From: Candidatus Cryptobacteroides avistercoris
GTDB taxonomy: Bacteria > Bacteroidota > Bacteroidia > Bacteroidales > UBA932
Length of the DNA stretch: 46,302 nucleotides
Assembly: GCA_017695095.1 (NCBI GenBank)
Contig: JADILW010000110.1
Coordinates: 1-46,302, forward strand
Direction: 5' to 3'
The notes under the pieces: model-generated
What the model was told of the DNA's origin: nothing
Databases searched by the model: none
What the model saw: only the letters and a program-made list of their open reading frames with translations
Position numbers and translations under genes: made by a program
Shown: positions 37,732 through 46,302 of the stretch, one piece after another
Layout: each line of letters opens with the position of its first letter
Position numbering within the stretch: the first letter of the stretch is position 1

Positions 37732-38940
37732 ATGTCCCTCAACATTTCTGAGAAATCCCGGCTGATGCCGGCCTCAGCCATCAGGAAACTCGTTCCGCTC
37801 GCCGATGCGGCGAAGGCGGAAGGTGTGAAGGTCTACCACCTCAACGTCGGCGCTCCGGACATCAAGTCGCCCGACTGCGCGTTCAAGGCCGTGGAGAACA
37901 TCTGCAGGAAGCTGCACCACCTCTCCTACACCAATTCAGCCGGACTGATAGAGCTCCGAAAGGGACTTGTGGAAAAATACTACCGCAAGATAGGCATCAA
38001 CATCGACGTCAGCGAGCTGCTGGTCGAGGTTGCGGGCAGCGAGGCCTTCGCAAACGCGATGCAGATCGTGGCCGACGAGGGCGACGAGATCATCGTGGTC
38101 GAGCCCTACTACACCAACTACCAGACTTTCGCATACCTCAACGGCATCACCCTCAAGGCTGTGCCCACCGACATCCACCACGGCTTCGCGGTGCCCGACA
38201 TCGCCGAATTCGAGAAGCTGCTGACCGGCAGGACCCGCGCGGTGCTGCTCAGCAACCCCTGCAACCCTTCGGGCAAGCTCTTCACCAGGAACGAGATGAT
38301 AGCCATCGGCGAATTCTGCCGCAAGCACGACCTCTTCCTGATTTCCGACGAGGTCTACAGGGAGTTCTGCTACACCGACGAACCCCACTTCTCGGCGATG
38401 AACATCCCGGGCTGCGAGCAGAACGTGATACTCGTCGACTCCGTGTCCAAGAGATACAACCTCTGCGGCGCCAGGATAGGCTGCATCATCTCCCACAACA
38501 AGGAGGTGATGGCCGCCGCGATGAAATACGCCCAGTCCCGCCTCTGTCCTCCCGTGTTCGGACAGTACGCCGCGATGGGCGCCCTCGACACCCCTCAGAG
38601 CTATTTCACCGAAGTGCGCGAGGAGTACATCAGGCGCAGGGACTGCGCCCTCAGGATGCTCAACGACATCCCCGGGGTGTTCGCCCCCATGCCCTACGGA
38701 GCATTCTACACCGTGGCCGAACTTCCGGTAGAGGACGCCGAAGACTTCGCCAGATGGATGCTTACCGACTTCCGCCTCGACGGGCAGACAACCATGGTCA
38801 CTCCGGCGAAGTCCTTCTACAAGACTCCGGGCACAGGCCTCAACCACGTGCGCATAGCCTACGTTCTCGAGGTTCCCGAGCTTGAGAAGGCTCTGAACGT
38901 GTTCGCCGAGGGTCTGGCCGCCTACAGACGACTTCACTGA
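37732..38940 (+). CDS. PLP-dependent aminotransferase, class I/II (paralog of 31524..32717)
   Basis: LLSNPCNPSGKLFTRNEM, FLISDEVYREFCY, DSVSKRYNLCGARIGCI. Confidence 0.93.
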   Translation: MSLNISEKSRLMPASAIRKLVPLADAAKAEGVKVYHLNVGAPDIKSPDCAFKAVENICRKLHHLSYTNSAGLIELRKGLVEKYYRKIGINIDVSELLVEVAGSEAFANAMQIVADEGDEIIVVEPYYTNYQTFAYLNGITLKAVPTDIHHGFAVPDIAEFEKLLTGRTRAVLLSNPCNPSGKLFTRNEMIAIGEFCRKHDLFLISDEVYREFCYTDEPHFSAMNIPGCEQNVILVDSVSKRYNLCGARIGCIISHNKEVMAAAMKYAQSRLCPPVFGQYAAMGALDTPQSYFTEVREEYIRRRDCALRMLNDIPGVFAPMPYGAFYTVAELPVEDAEDFARWMLTDFRLDGQTTMVTPAKSFYKTPGTGLNHVRIAYVLEVPELEKALNVFAEGLAAYRRLH

Positions 38941-38963
38941 AGCCATACCAACAAGACGACAAG

Positions 38964-40613
38964 ATGAAACCTTACTTCAGTACCCTTACTGACCTCTACA
39001 ACTACGCAAGTTCGAGATACGCCCGCAGGACAGCCTCGGAGTACGCCGACGGCACGATGCGCTACAGCTACTCCCAGTTCAAGGACTGTTGTGACAACAT
39101 TTCCAGAATCCTGTCCAACTTCGGAATAGGCGCGACCGACAAAGTGGCGATACTTTCGGAGAACAAGCCCAACTGGAGCGTCGCCTTCTTCGCAATCACC
39201 GCATTCGGCCGCATCGCCGTGCCCATGCTCCCCGACCTCTCGCACGACGAGGTGGAGAACATCCTGGCGCATTCGGAGGCCAAGGCCATATTCATCTCGA
39301 AGAAGCAGCTCGCAAAGCTCAGCAAGGAGACTGTCGAAAGGCTGAACCTGGTGATAGACATCGACGACTTCACCTTCGTGAAAGCCGCCGGCGAATCCTA
39401 CACCTGCGACGGCAAGGTCAGCGTGCCCACCCCGCTGGACATCGCGGCCATACTCTACACCTCCGGCACCACCGGCAACGCCAAGGGAGTGATGCTCAGC
39501 CACAGGAACTTCTGCGTAAACGTGATGAGTTCCTGGTACAGCTTCCGCATCAGCAAGAAGGACGTGTTCCTCTCCATACTGCCCATGGCCCACACCTACG
39601 AGCTCAGCATCGGCATGCTCTACCCCTTCGCAATGGGAGCAAGGGTGGCCTATCTGCAGAAGGTCCCGACCCCCAGCATCCTGCTCGCCACGCTGAAGCA
39701 GATACGGCCCACGGCCATGCTGTCGGTGCCCCTGATCATCGAGAAGATCTACAAGAGCAGCGTCATACCCGCGATCAACGGCAGCAAGTTCCTGCAGTTC
39801 CTGCAGAAACATGTGAGCTGGCTGCTCTACTCGCTCATAGGAATCAAACTGCGCAAGACCTTCGGAGGACGCCTCAAGTTCTTCGGAATCGGCGGCGCGA
39901 AGCTCGACCCCACGGTGGAGGCCTTCCTCAAGAAGACGGGCTTTCCCTACGCCATAGGCTACGGACTCACCGAGACCGCCCCGCTGATCTGCGCCGCGCC
40001 TCCCGGCAAGACCGCCGTGGGCTCGACCGGAAAGGCGGTCCCGGGCATCCAGGTCAAGCTCGCCGACATCAATCCCGAGACCGGGGAGGGAGAAATCACG
40101 GTCAAGGGGCCCAACGTGATGCTCGGCTACTACAAGGACTACGAAAGGACCTCGTCGGTGCTCAGCCACGACGGCTGGTTCCGCACCGGTGACCTGGCCT
40201 GCTGCGACGGCAAGGGGCGCTATTTTGTGCGCGGACGCCTCGGAAGCCTGATAGTCGGGGCTTCGGGAGAGAACATCTATCCCGAGGAGATCGAGAACGT
40301 GATCAACAGCATGGACGGCATCTCGGAGTCTCTCGTGATAGAGCGCGACGGCCAGCTGATAGCCCTCGTGCAGTTCAACGACAACCTGATTGACTGGAAT
40401 CTCGAAGGCAAGGACAAGTTCATCGAGGACATCGAAGCCCGCAAGAAGGCCGTCCTGGAGTTCGTGAACGCCAGGGTCAGCAAATTCATGAAGATACGCT
40501 CGGTCGAGGTCCAGAAGGAGCCTTTCACGAAGACCGCCACCCACAAGATCAAGCGTTTCCTCTACACCAAGGGCGACAAGCCCGATTCCGGCGAGACCAT
40601 CAGCCAAAACTGA
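38964..40613 (+). CDS. AMP-forming long-chain acyl-CoA synthetase
   Basis: AAILYTSGTTGNAKGVMLSH, GYGLTETAPLIC, GWFRTGDLACCDGKGRYFVRGR. Confidence 0.95.
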   Translation: MKPYFSTLTDLYNYASSRYARRTASEYADGTMRYSYSQFKDCCDNISRILSNFGIGATDKVAILSENKPNWSVAFFAITAFGRIAVPMLPDLSHDEVENILAHSEAKAIFISKKQLAKLSKETVERLNLVIDIDDFTFVKAAGESYTCDGKVSVPTPLDIAAILYTSGTTGNAKGVMLSHRNFCVNVMSSWYSFRISKKDVFLSILPMAHTYELSIGMLYPFAMGARVAYLQKVPTPSILLATLKQIRPTAMLSVPLIIEKIYKSSVIPAINGSKFLQFLQKHVSWLLYSLIGIKLRKTFGGRLKFFGIGGAKLDPTVEAFLKKTGFPYAIGYGLTETAPLICAAPPGKTAVGSTGKAVPGIQVKLADINPETGEGEITVKGPNVMLGYYKDYERTSSVLSHDGWFRTGDLACCDGKGRYFVRGRLGSLIVGASGENIYPEEIENVINSMDGISESLVIERDGQLIALVQFNDNLIDWNLEGKDKFIEDIEARKKAVLEFVNARVSKFMKIRSVEVQKEPFTKTATHKIKRFLYTKGDKPDSGETISQN

Positions 40614-40630
40614 TAATCAATCGCCGCGGA

Positions 40631-40762
40631 GCAGGGGCATATACCTGCAAGGCGGCATTGGCTCCCGAAAAGGGAGGTCGTGAGCGGTTCATGAGAATGT
40701 CCGGTGGACATTCGAAAGCGAGCAGCGGAGTGGGGAGGACCGCCGGCAGGTATATGCCCTGC
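40631..40762. repeat. Structured intergenic element, possible divergent copy iii
   Basis: Outer stem GCAGGGGCATATACCTGC / GCAGGTATATGCCCTGC; CTCCC-GAAAA-GGGAG; GTGAGCGG; GAATGTCC-GGT-GGACATTC; AAGCGAGCAGCGGAG. Confidence 0.6.
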
Positions 40763-40778
40763 GCAGCGGCCATCAACC

Positions 40779-41807
40779 TTATCTGAGGTCTGCCAGGTCG
40801 TAGATCAGCCGTTCCGACTTCTCCCATCCGAGACAGGGATCGGTGATCGAGCAGCCATAGACGCCGTCGCCCGTCTTCTGCGAACCGTCGACGAGATACG
40901 ACTCTATCATCAGCCCCTTCACCAGACGGCAGATGTCGGTGTTGTGCCGCGTGCTGTGCAGCACCTCCTTCGCGATGCGTATCTGCTCCATGTACTTCTT
41001 CCCCGAATTGGAGTGGTTAGTGTCCACTATCACCCCGGGATTCTGCAGCCCGGCCTCGGCATAGAGGTCGTTGAGCAGCTCCAGGTCCTCGTAATGATAG
41101 TTGGGATGCGAATTGCCGCGCGAATCCACATAGCCGCGCAGAATCGCATGGGCCAGAGGATTGCCCTTGCTCTCCACCTCCCAGTTGCGGTAGATGAAGG
41201 TGTGCGGGGTCTGCGCCGCCTTCAGCGCGTTCATCATCACCGAGAGATTGCCGCCAGTGGGGTTCTTCATGCCCACGGGGACGTCGATGCCGCTCGCCGT
41301 CAGCCTGTGCTGCTGGTTCTCGACCGAACGCGCCCCCACGGCCACATAGGAGAGCAGGTCGGAGAGATACTTGTGGTTCTCCGGGTAGAGCATCTCGTCG
41401 GCGCAGGAGAATCCGGTCTCGTTGAGAGCCCTGATGTGCAGTTTCCTGATGGCGATGAGGCCCTTGAGCATGTCGGCCGCGGCGCTCGGGTCAGGCTGGT
41501 GGAGCATGCCCTTGTAGCCGGCGCCGGTGGTGCGGGGCTTGTTGGTGTAGATGCGGGGCACGATGACTATCTTGTCGGCCACCTTCTCCTGCACCCCGCG
41601 CAGGCGCGCGATGTAGTCGATCACGGCGTCCTCCCTGTCGGCCGAGCAGGGCCCGATCACCAGCAGCAATTTGTCGCTCTCGCCGGTGAACACCTTGCGT
41701 ATCTGCTCGTCGTTGCGTTGCTTCGCGCGCTCCCCCTCCTCGGAAATCGGGTACATCTCCTTGATTTCCTGAGGAATGATGAGCTTGCGCTTGAAAATCA
41801 TGTTCAT
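40779..41807 (-). CDS. 3-deoxy-7-phosphoheptulonate synthase (type I)
   Basis: LLLVIGPCSADREDAVIDYIARL...KPRTTGAGYKGMLHQPD...GARSVENQQHR. Confidence 0.92.
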   Translation of the reverse strand: MNMIFKRKLIIPQEIKEMYPISEEGERAKQRNDEQIRKVFTGESDKLLLVIGPCSADREDAVIDYIARLRGVQEKVADKIVIVPRIYTNKPRTTGAGYKGMLHQPDPSAAADMLKGLIAIRKLHIRALNETGFSCADEMLYPENHKYLSDLLSYVAVGARSVENQQHRLTASGIDVPVGMKNPTGGNLSVMMNALKAAQTPHTFIYRNWEVESKGNPLAHAILRGYVDSRGNSHPNYHYEDLELLNDLYAEAGLQNPGVIVDTNHSNSGKKYMEQIRIAKEVLHSTRHNTDICRLVKGLMIESYLVDGSQKTGDGVYGCSITDPCLGWEKSERLIYDLADLR

Positions 41808-41814
41808 ATCTCTT

Positions 41815-42675
41815 TCAGTCTTTGTCGAAACTTGCGCGGCGCCGGGTGGACAGCCGCATCATCTCCTTAATGGCCTCGGCGTCGGAAGCCGCGAGCTCGT
41901 CCCTGAGTTCGGAGAACTTGGCCATGAAGAGGTCCATCTGCTTCAGCAGCGCCGGCTTGTTCTCCAGGAACAGTTCGGTCCACATGTCCTCGTTGATCCT
42001 CGCGATCCGGGTGAGGTCGCGGAAGGAGTCGCCGGTGTAGTCGATGAAATGCGCCGACTCGCGGCACGCCATCAGGGCCACCGCGATGCAGTGGGTGAGC
42101 TGCGAAAGGAAGCCTATCATCTCGTCGTGCTCCTCGGGGCTCAGCACCGATATCTTCCTGAAACCGAGAACCTCCGCCAGTTCCCTGACGGCGGCGACCC
42201 CCGCTGCGCTGTTGCGTCCGGTCGGAGTTATGATGAAATTAGCGCCGTCGAATATGCGCCTGTCGCTGTTCTCCACTCCCGACAGCTCCCTTCCGGCCAT
42301 GGGATGCGCGGGGACGAACTCCACTTCTCCGCCCAGCAGGTCCTGGATTCTCGGAACCAGGGAACCCTTCACTCCGGTGACGTCGGTGACCAGCGTGCCG
42401 GGACGGAGCAGGCGCCCGTAGTCCATCACCCAGGACTCGAACACATGGGGATAGAGCGCGAACACCACTATGTCGAAGGAACCGGCATATTCCGGAAGCA
42501 CCCCGGTGGCTCCGTGGCGTATGATTCCGCGCCCGAGAGCATGGTCGATGGCGGACTGCCGCCTGTCGATGGCTCCGACCTCGAAGCCGGCGGCGCTCAG
42601 GGCGTCGGCATAGCAGCCGCCTATCAGTCCGAGACCGACTATCAGGATTTTCTTGTCAGGAGTCAGATGAGTCAT
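41815..42675 (-). CDS. tyrA: Prephenate dehydrogenase
   Basis: ILIVGLGLIGGCYADALSAAGFEVGAIDRR...FVPAHPMAGRELSGVENSD. Confidence 0.92.
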   Translation of the reverse strand: MTHLTPDKKILIVGLGLIGGCYADALSAAGFEVGAIDRRQSAIDHALGRGIIRHGATGVLPEYAGSFDIVVFALYPHVFESWVMDYGRLLRPGTLVTDVTGVKGSLVPRIQDLLGGEVEFVPAHPMAGRELSGVENSDRRIFDGANFIITPTGRNSAAGVAAVRELAEVLGFRKISVLSPEEHDEMIGFLSQLTHCIAVALMACRESAHFIDYTGDSFRDLTRIARINEDMWTELFLENKPALLKQMDLFMAKFSELRDELAASDAEAIKEMMRLSTRRRASFDKD

Positions 42676-42687
42676 GGCGGCGAAGGG

Positions 42688-43779
42688 TTATCCGGCGAGC
42701 CAGTCGGTGCCGAAGCGCAGGGCGAGCTGGTCGCAGAGCACCGCCGCCACCATGCAGGTGACCACGGGGCAGATGCGCCTCACGATCGCGGGGTCGTGGC
42801 GCCCCTTTATCCGGAGCTCGGCGTCAGCGCCCCTCACGAAGTCGACGCTCTGCTGGGGCAGGGCGATCGACGGGGTGGGACGCACGGCCATGTTGAAGAC
42901 TATGGGCATGCCGTTGCTGATGCCGCCGTTGATTCCGCCGCTGTTGTTGGTCAGGGTGACCACCCTGCCGTCGCGCATTCGGAAAGGGTCATTGGCCTCG
43001 GACCCCCTGACGCTGCCGAAGCCGAAGCCGAGGCCGAATTCTATGCCCTTGACGCCGCCTATCGCGAAGACCGCCCTGGAAATCACGCCTTCGAGGGAGT
43101 CGAACCAGGGCTCGCCAACTCCGGCTGGCATTCCGCTCACGGCGGTCTGGATTATTCCTCCGAGGGAGTCGCCGCAGCTTCTGGCCTCGGCGATACGGTC
43201 CTCCATCGCTCCGGCCACGTCGGACAGCACCGGGAAGGGCCGGCCCTCAAGCGAGCATATCTGCGCTTCGCAGTCCGGTCCGAAAGCCTCGTCGGCGACG
43301 CCGCCGCAGCTGAGTATGTGGGTGCCGACGAAGATGGAGCGGCGCTCGAGAGCCTTCAGGCAGACGGCGCCGGCGGCTACTATTCCGGCGGTCACCCTTC
43401 CGGAGAAATGTCCGCCGCCGCTCTTGTCCTGGAAGCCGTGGTATTTGGCCTGGGCGGCATAATCGGCATGCGAGGGGCGGGCTATGTCCTGGATGGCGGC
43501 GTAGTCGGAGCCTCGCGTGTCGGCGTTGGGTATCACGATGGTGAGCGGGCTGCCGGTGGTGTGTCCGTCGCAGACCCCGCTGAGAATGCGGAACTCGTCC
43601 TTCTCGACGCGCGCCGTGTCGGTCCTTCCGGAAGGACGCCTGCGCGAAAGCCAGGAGGCGATGAAGGCCTCGTCCACGGGAATGCCGGGCGCGAGTCCGT
43701 CGAGCACCGCCCCTACGGCGGGACCGTGGCTTTCACCGAACACGGTGAGCTGGATGCTGGTTCCGATGGTGTTCTTCAT
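42688..43779 (-). CDS. aroC: Chorismate synthase
   Basis: MKNTIGTSIQLTVFGESHGPAVGAVLDGLAPG (start trimmed from 43839). Confidence 0.96.
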   Translation of the reverse strand: MKNTIGTSIQLTVFGESHGPAVGAVLDGLAPGIPVDEAFIASWLSRRRPSGRTDTARVEKDEFRILSGVCDGHTTGSPLTIVIPNADTRGSDYAAIQDIARPSHADYAAQAKYHGFQDKSGGGHFSGRVTAGIVAAGAVCLKALERRSIFVGTHILSCGGVADEAFGPDCEAQICSLEGRPFPVLSDVAGAMEDRIAEARSCGDSLGGIIQTAVSGMPAGVGEPWFDSLEGVISRAVFAIGGVKGIEFGLGFGFGSVRGSEANDPFRMRDGRVVTLTNNSGGINGGISNGMPIVFNMAVRPTPSIALPQQSVDFVRGADAELRIKGRHDPAIVRRICPVVTCMVAAVLCDQLALRFGTDWLAG

Positions 43780-43789
43780 GCGATGCAGG

Positions 43790-44869
43790 TCAGAAGGAGC
43801 CGGCCAGCTTGAAACGCTCGCAGAGGGTGCCCAGCTCATTGATCATGCTGCGGCCCTCCTCGGTGTTGACGTTGCCGTCGAGCTCTATGTAGAAATAGTA
43901 GTTCCATTTGAGGTCCTTCATCGGGCGGCTGCGGAGGCTGCACATGTTGTAGCCGTGCGCTCCGATTATGTTGAGCATCTTGGCCAGCGAGCCGGCCTCG
44001 TTGCGCACGGTGAAGGTCAGGATGAAGTGCCTGCCCATCTTGCGCCTGCCGTTGTCGGTGAAGAGCACGCGGGAGAACGCGGCGAAGCGGGTGGTGTTGA
44101 CCCCGCTGGAGTTGATGTTGGCCTCGATGAGTTTCAGGCCGTAGAGTTCGGCGCTCTCGCCGCTGGCTATCGCGGCCACCGAGGGGTCGTTCCTCTCGGC
44201 CACCATGCGCGCGGCCATCGCCGTGTTGGGGTATTCGCGGGTGATGTACTTCCTTTCGTGGATATATGCGGCGCACTGGGAGAGGGCCTGGGGGTGGCTG
44301 ACCACCTCGCGCACGGTCTCGGGAGTCGCGCCCTCGCAGCCGAGGAGGTTCTGCACCGCCTCGAGCTCCAGCACCTGGTTCACGAAGAGGTCGCCGGAGA
44401 ACATCAGGTCGGTCACCGCGCCCACTTCGCCGGCCGAGCTGTTCTCGAGCGGAAGCACGGCCACGTCGGCCTCCCCCGAGGAGCATGCGGCGTAGGCCTG
44501 TTCGAAGTCCAAGCAGGGGACCAGCCTCGCCCCGGGGAACATCTTCGCCGCCGCGATGGCGCCGAAGGCTCCCGGGACCCCGGCGTAGGCCACCTTGAGC
44601 CCGTTCATGATGCGTTCCTGATAGCTGCGGGAGAGCGACATGAGGTTCTTCTCGAAGCTGACGTAGTACTCGCGTATCGTGTCGTCGGCGACCAGGGCTG
44701 AATTCTTCTCGACAAGCTCGGCCTCCCTCACGGGGTCGTAGACCGACATCCCCCGCTTCATCTTGTACTCTATCACCTCGCGGCTGGCGCGCATGCGCTG
44801 CTCGAAGAGGTCCGCGATCTGCGCATCCATCTGATTGATGCGGCTTCTTATCTCCTTGAGTTCGTCCAT
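43790..44869 (-). CDS. pheA: Bifunctional chorismate mutase/prephenate dehydratase with ACT domain
   Basis: N-terminal CM (MDELKEIRSRINQMDAQIADLFEQRMRASREVIEYK), PDT (AYAGVPGAFGAIAA...LPLENSSAGEVGAV...), ACT domain. Confidence 0.92.
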   Translation of the reverse strand: MDELKEIRSRINQMDAQIADLFEQRMRASREVIEYKMKRGMSVYDPVREAELVEKNSALVADDTIREYYVSFEKNLMSLSRSYQERIMNGLKVAYAGVPGAFGAIAAAKMFPGARLVPCLDFEQAYAACSSGEADVAVLPLENSSAGEVGAVTDLMFSGDLFVNQVLELEAVQNLLGCEGATPETVREVVSHPQALSQCAAYIHERKYITREYPNTAMAARMVAERNDPSVAAIASGESAELYGLKLIEANINSSGVNTTRFAAFSRVLFTDNGRRKMGRHFILTFTVRNEAGSLAKMLNIIGAHGYNMCSLRSRPMKDLKWNYYFYIELDGNVNTEEGRSMINELGTLCERFKLAGSF

Positions 44870-44897
44870 CAGGGAAAGGGCTGGAAGATTAAACTTG

Positions 44898-44969
44898 TAC
44901 CCCCTAGGCGAATCGAACGCCTATCGTAGGAACCGGAATCCTAAATTCTATCCATTAAACTAAGGGGGC
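44898..44969 (-). tRNA. tRNA-Arg (CCG)
   Basis: Minus strand GCCCCCTTAGTTTAATGGATAGAATTTAGGATTCCGGTTCCTACGATAGGCGTTCGATTCGCCTAGGGGGTA; anticodon loop TTCCGGT. Confidence 0.94.
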
Positions 44970-44977
44970 GTGAAGCG

Positions 44978-44985
44978 CAAAGATA
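44978..44985 (-). promoter_or_regulatory. -7 element TATCTTTG upstream of tRNA-Arg and the pheA operon
   Basis: CAAAGATA on + strand 9 nt upstream of the tRNA. Confidence 0.55.
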
Positions 44986-45028
44986 GCAATTTTTTCCGCC
45001 GCACACGAGAAGTTCCGAATTTTTGCGG

Positions 45029-45036
45029 TATTTTTG
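45029..45036 (+). promoter_or_regulatory. -7 element TATTTTTG for fabD
   Basis: TATTTTTG 32 nt before ATG. Confidence 0.45.
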
Positions 45037-45068
45037 GAGCGGATTACTAAAACCAGATTATTACGAAT

Positions 45069-45953
45069 ATGAAAACTGCACATGTATTTCCCGGACAGGG
45101 AGCACAATTCTCAGGAATGGGCAGGGATCTCTACGAGAACTCGGAGAAAGCCCGCTCGCTCATGGACAAGGCCAACGAGATACTCGGCTTCAGAATCACG
45201 GACATAATGTTCGAAGGCAGCGACGAGGACCTGCGCGCCACCAAGGTGACCCAGCCCGCCGTCTTCATCCATTCGGTATGCGCCGCCCTCGCCGCGGAAG
45301 GCGTTCCCGCAGCCGACATGGTGGGCGGACACTCCCTCGGAGAGTTCTCCGCGCTCGTAGCATGTGGAGCGGTGGCCTTCGAGGACGCCCTGAGGCTCGT
45401 GGCCGTACGCGCCGAGGAGATGCAGAAATGCTGCGAGGTGACGCCCGGCGGCATGGCGGCCATCATCGGACTCCCCGACAGCAAGGTGGAGGAGGTCTGC
45501 GCCTCTGTCGACGGACTCGTGATACCCGCCAACTACAACAGCGACGGGCAGGTGGTCATCTCCGGTGAGAAGGCGGCTGTCGAGAAGGCATGCGAGCTGC
45601 TCAAGGCCGCGGGTGCGAAGCGCGCCCTCCCCCTCAGCGTCGGCGGAGCCTTCCACTCACCCCTCATGGAGCCCGCGCGCGTCAGGCTCGCGGAAGCCAT
45701 AGAGAAGACCGAGGTCAAGGCCCCCGTATGCCCCATCTATCAGAACGTGAACGCGCTTCCCGAGACCGACCCCGTGAAGATCAAGGAGAACCTGCTCAAG
45801 CAGCTCACCTCTCCCGTGAGGTGGACCCAGACCGTGAAGAACATGATTGCCGACGGCGCCGTGAACTTCAAGGAATTCGGACCCGGAGCGGTGCTCCAGG
45901 GACTGATCAAGAGAATCGCCCCCTCCACCGGAGTGGAGGTCACCATACTCTAG
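45069..45953 (+). CDS. fabD: Malonyl CoA-acyl carrier protein transacylase
   Basis: AHVFPGQGAQFSGMGRDLYE...GHSLGEFSALVACGA...GAFHSPLMEPA. Confidence 0.96.
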   Translation: MKTAHVFPGQGAQFSGMGRDLYENSEKARSLMDKANEILGFRITDIMFEGSDEDLRATKVTQPAVFIHSVCAALAAEGVPAADMVGGHSLGEFSALVACGAVAFEDALRLVAVRAEEMQKCCEVTPGGMAAIIGLPDSKVEEVCASVDGLVIPANYNSDGQVVISGEKAAVEKACELLKAAGAKRALPLSVGGAFHSPLMEPARVRLAEAIEKTEVKAPVCPIYQNVNALPETDPVKIKENLLKQLTSPVRWTQTVKNMIADGAVNFKEFGPGAVLQGLIKRIAPSTGVEVTIL

Positions 45954-45979
45954 CCGCTTCCGGCAGAAATACGCTTAAG

Positions 45980-46016
45980 GCGGGCTTCAATGTGCTTCTG
46001 TCACGTTGAAGCCCGC
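45980..46016 (+). terminator. Strong hairpin downstream of fabD, overlapping the end of the convergent ORF
   Basis: GCGGGCTTCAATGTG-CTTCTGT-CACGTTGAAGCCCGC, 15 bp with one wobble, followed by TTCTTT on +. Confidence 0.65.
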
Positions 46017-46302
46017 TTCTTTCAGGAGTCCGGCCGCTTCCGGACCGGCGCCGGAAAGCACGGCCGTGAATGCGGGGAACTCGCGGCGCACAGGATAGTC
46101 GCCCCGCAGCCTCTCGAACAGGCCGGGGTCGCCGCGCAGGCGGGAGTCGTCCTCCCTGACGTCGTAGCTGTGCAGCACCGCGTCGCAGAGCAGCTCCCAG
46201 GGCTGCCTTCCGGCACCGTCGAGCCGGAACACGGAAGTCTGCGGAGGCTCGGGAAGGCTCTCGGGCTCCCAGTTCCCCAGCGGCAGTCCGAGCACAGCGG
46301 CC
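45987..46302 (-). CDS. Protein of unknown function, probably truncated by the right window edge
   Basis: Open frame to the window edge (...AAVLGLPLGNWEPESLPEPPQTSVFRLDGAGRQPWELLCDAVLHSYDVREDDSRLRGD...); stop at 45987. Confidence 0.55.
   Translation of the reverse strand, partial: AAVLGLPLGNWEPESLPEPPQTSVFRLDGAGRQPWELLCDAVLHSYDVREDDSRLRGDPGLFERLRGDYPVRREFPAFTAVLSGAGPEAAGLLKEAGFNVTEAH

Noticed and set aside
38934-40607. 557-aa minus-strand ORF opposite the acyl-CoA synthetase
   Set aside because: Antisense shadow of a strongly supported gene.
41776-43812. 678-aa + ORF opposite tyrA/aroC
   Set aside because: Spans two well-supported minus-strand genes; no domain recognisable.

Overview
The window looks like ordinary chromosome from a fairly GC-rich member of Bacteroidales. 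This rests on TTTG-N19-TAnnTTTG promoters and on families such as DUF5606, DUF3276, DUF4252, DUF4923-like, DUF3869-like and OmpA. No phage, complete IS element or CRISPR array is visible. Main content, left to right: a fructan-use locus (partial fructokinase, MFS permease, GH32); a 1.9 kb repeat-rich intergenic region with a truncated HicB-like ORF; PPi-type phosphofructokinase; tRNA-Ser(GGA); two GT2 proteins; Tex; a metallophosphoesterase; rnpB; rimO-DUF5606-coaE-YbbR-yajC-nusB; DUF3276, amidohydrolase and purine nucleoside phosphorylase; a broken DUF4923-like gene; dsbD; rny; a probable 6S RNA; zapA and a coiled-coil protein; OmpA; a His-rich lipoprotein; an outer-membrane cluster with a split YjbH; rubrerythrin; an ECF sigma/DUF4252 operon; LysR plus an AAE-type transporter; two paralogous aminotransferases; an acyl-CoA ligase; a pheA-aroC-tyrA-aroF operon with tRNA-Arg(CCG); fabD. 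The strongest unexplained signal is a family of intergenic structured repeats at 4797-4917 and 19805-19942, with a possible divergent member at 40631-40762. All three lie between convergent genes. They have long stems of different sequence enclosing conserved single-stranded or loop motifs, with a compensatory base change between the first two. A ~478-bp tandem duplication lies beside the first copy. All calls come from reading the sequence; no database search or folding program was run.
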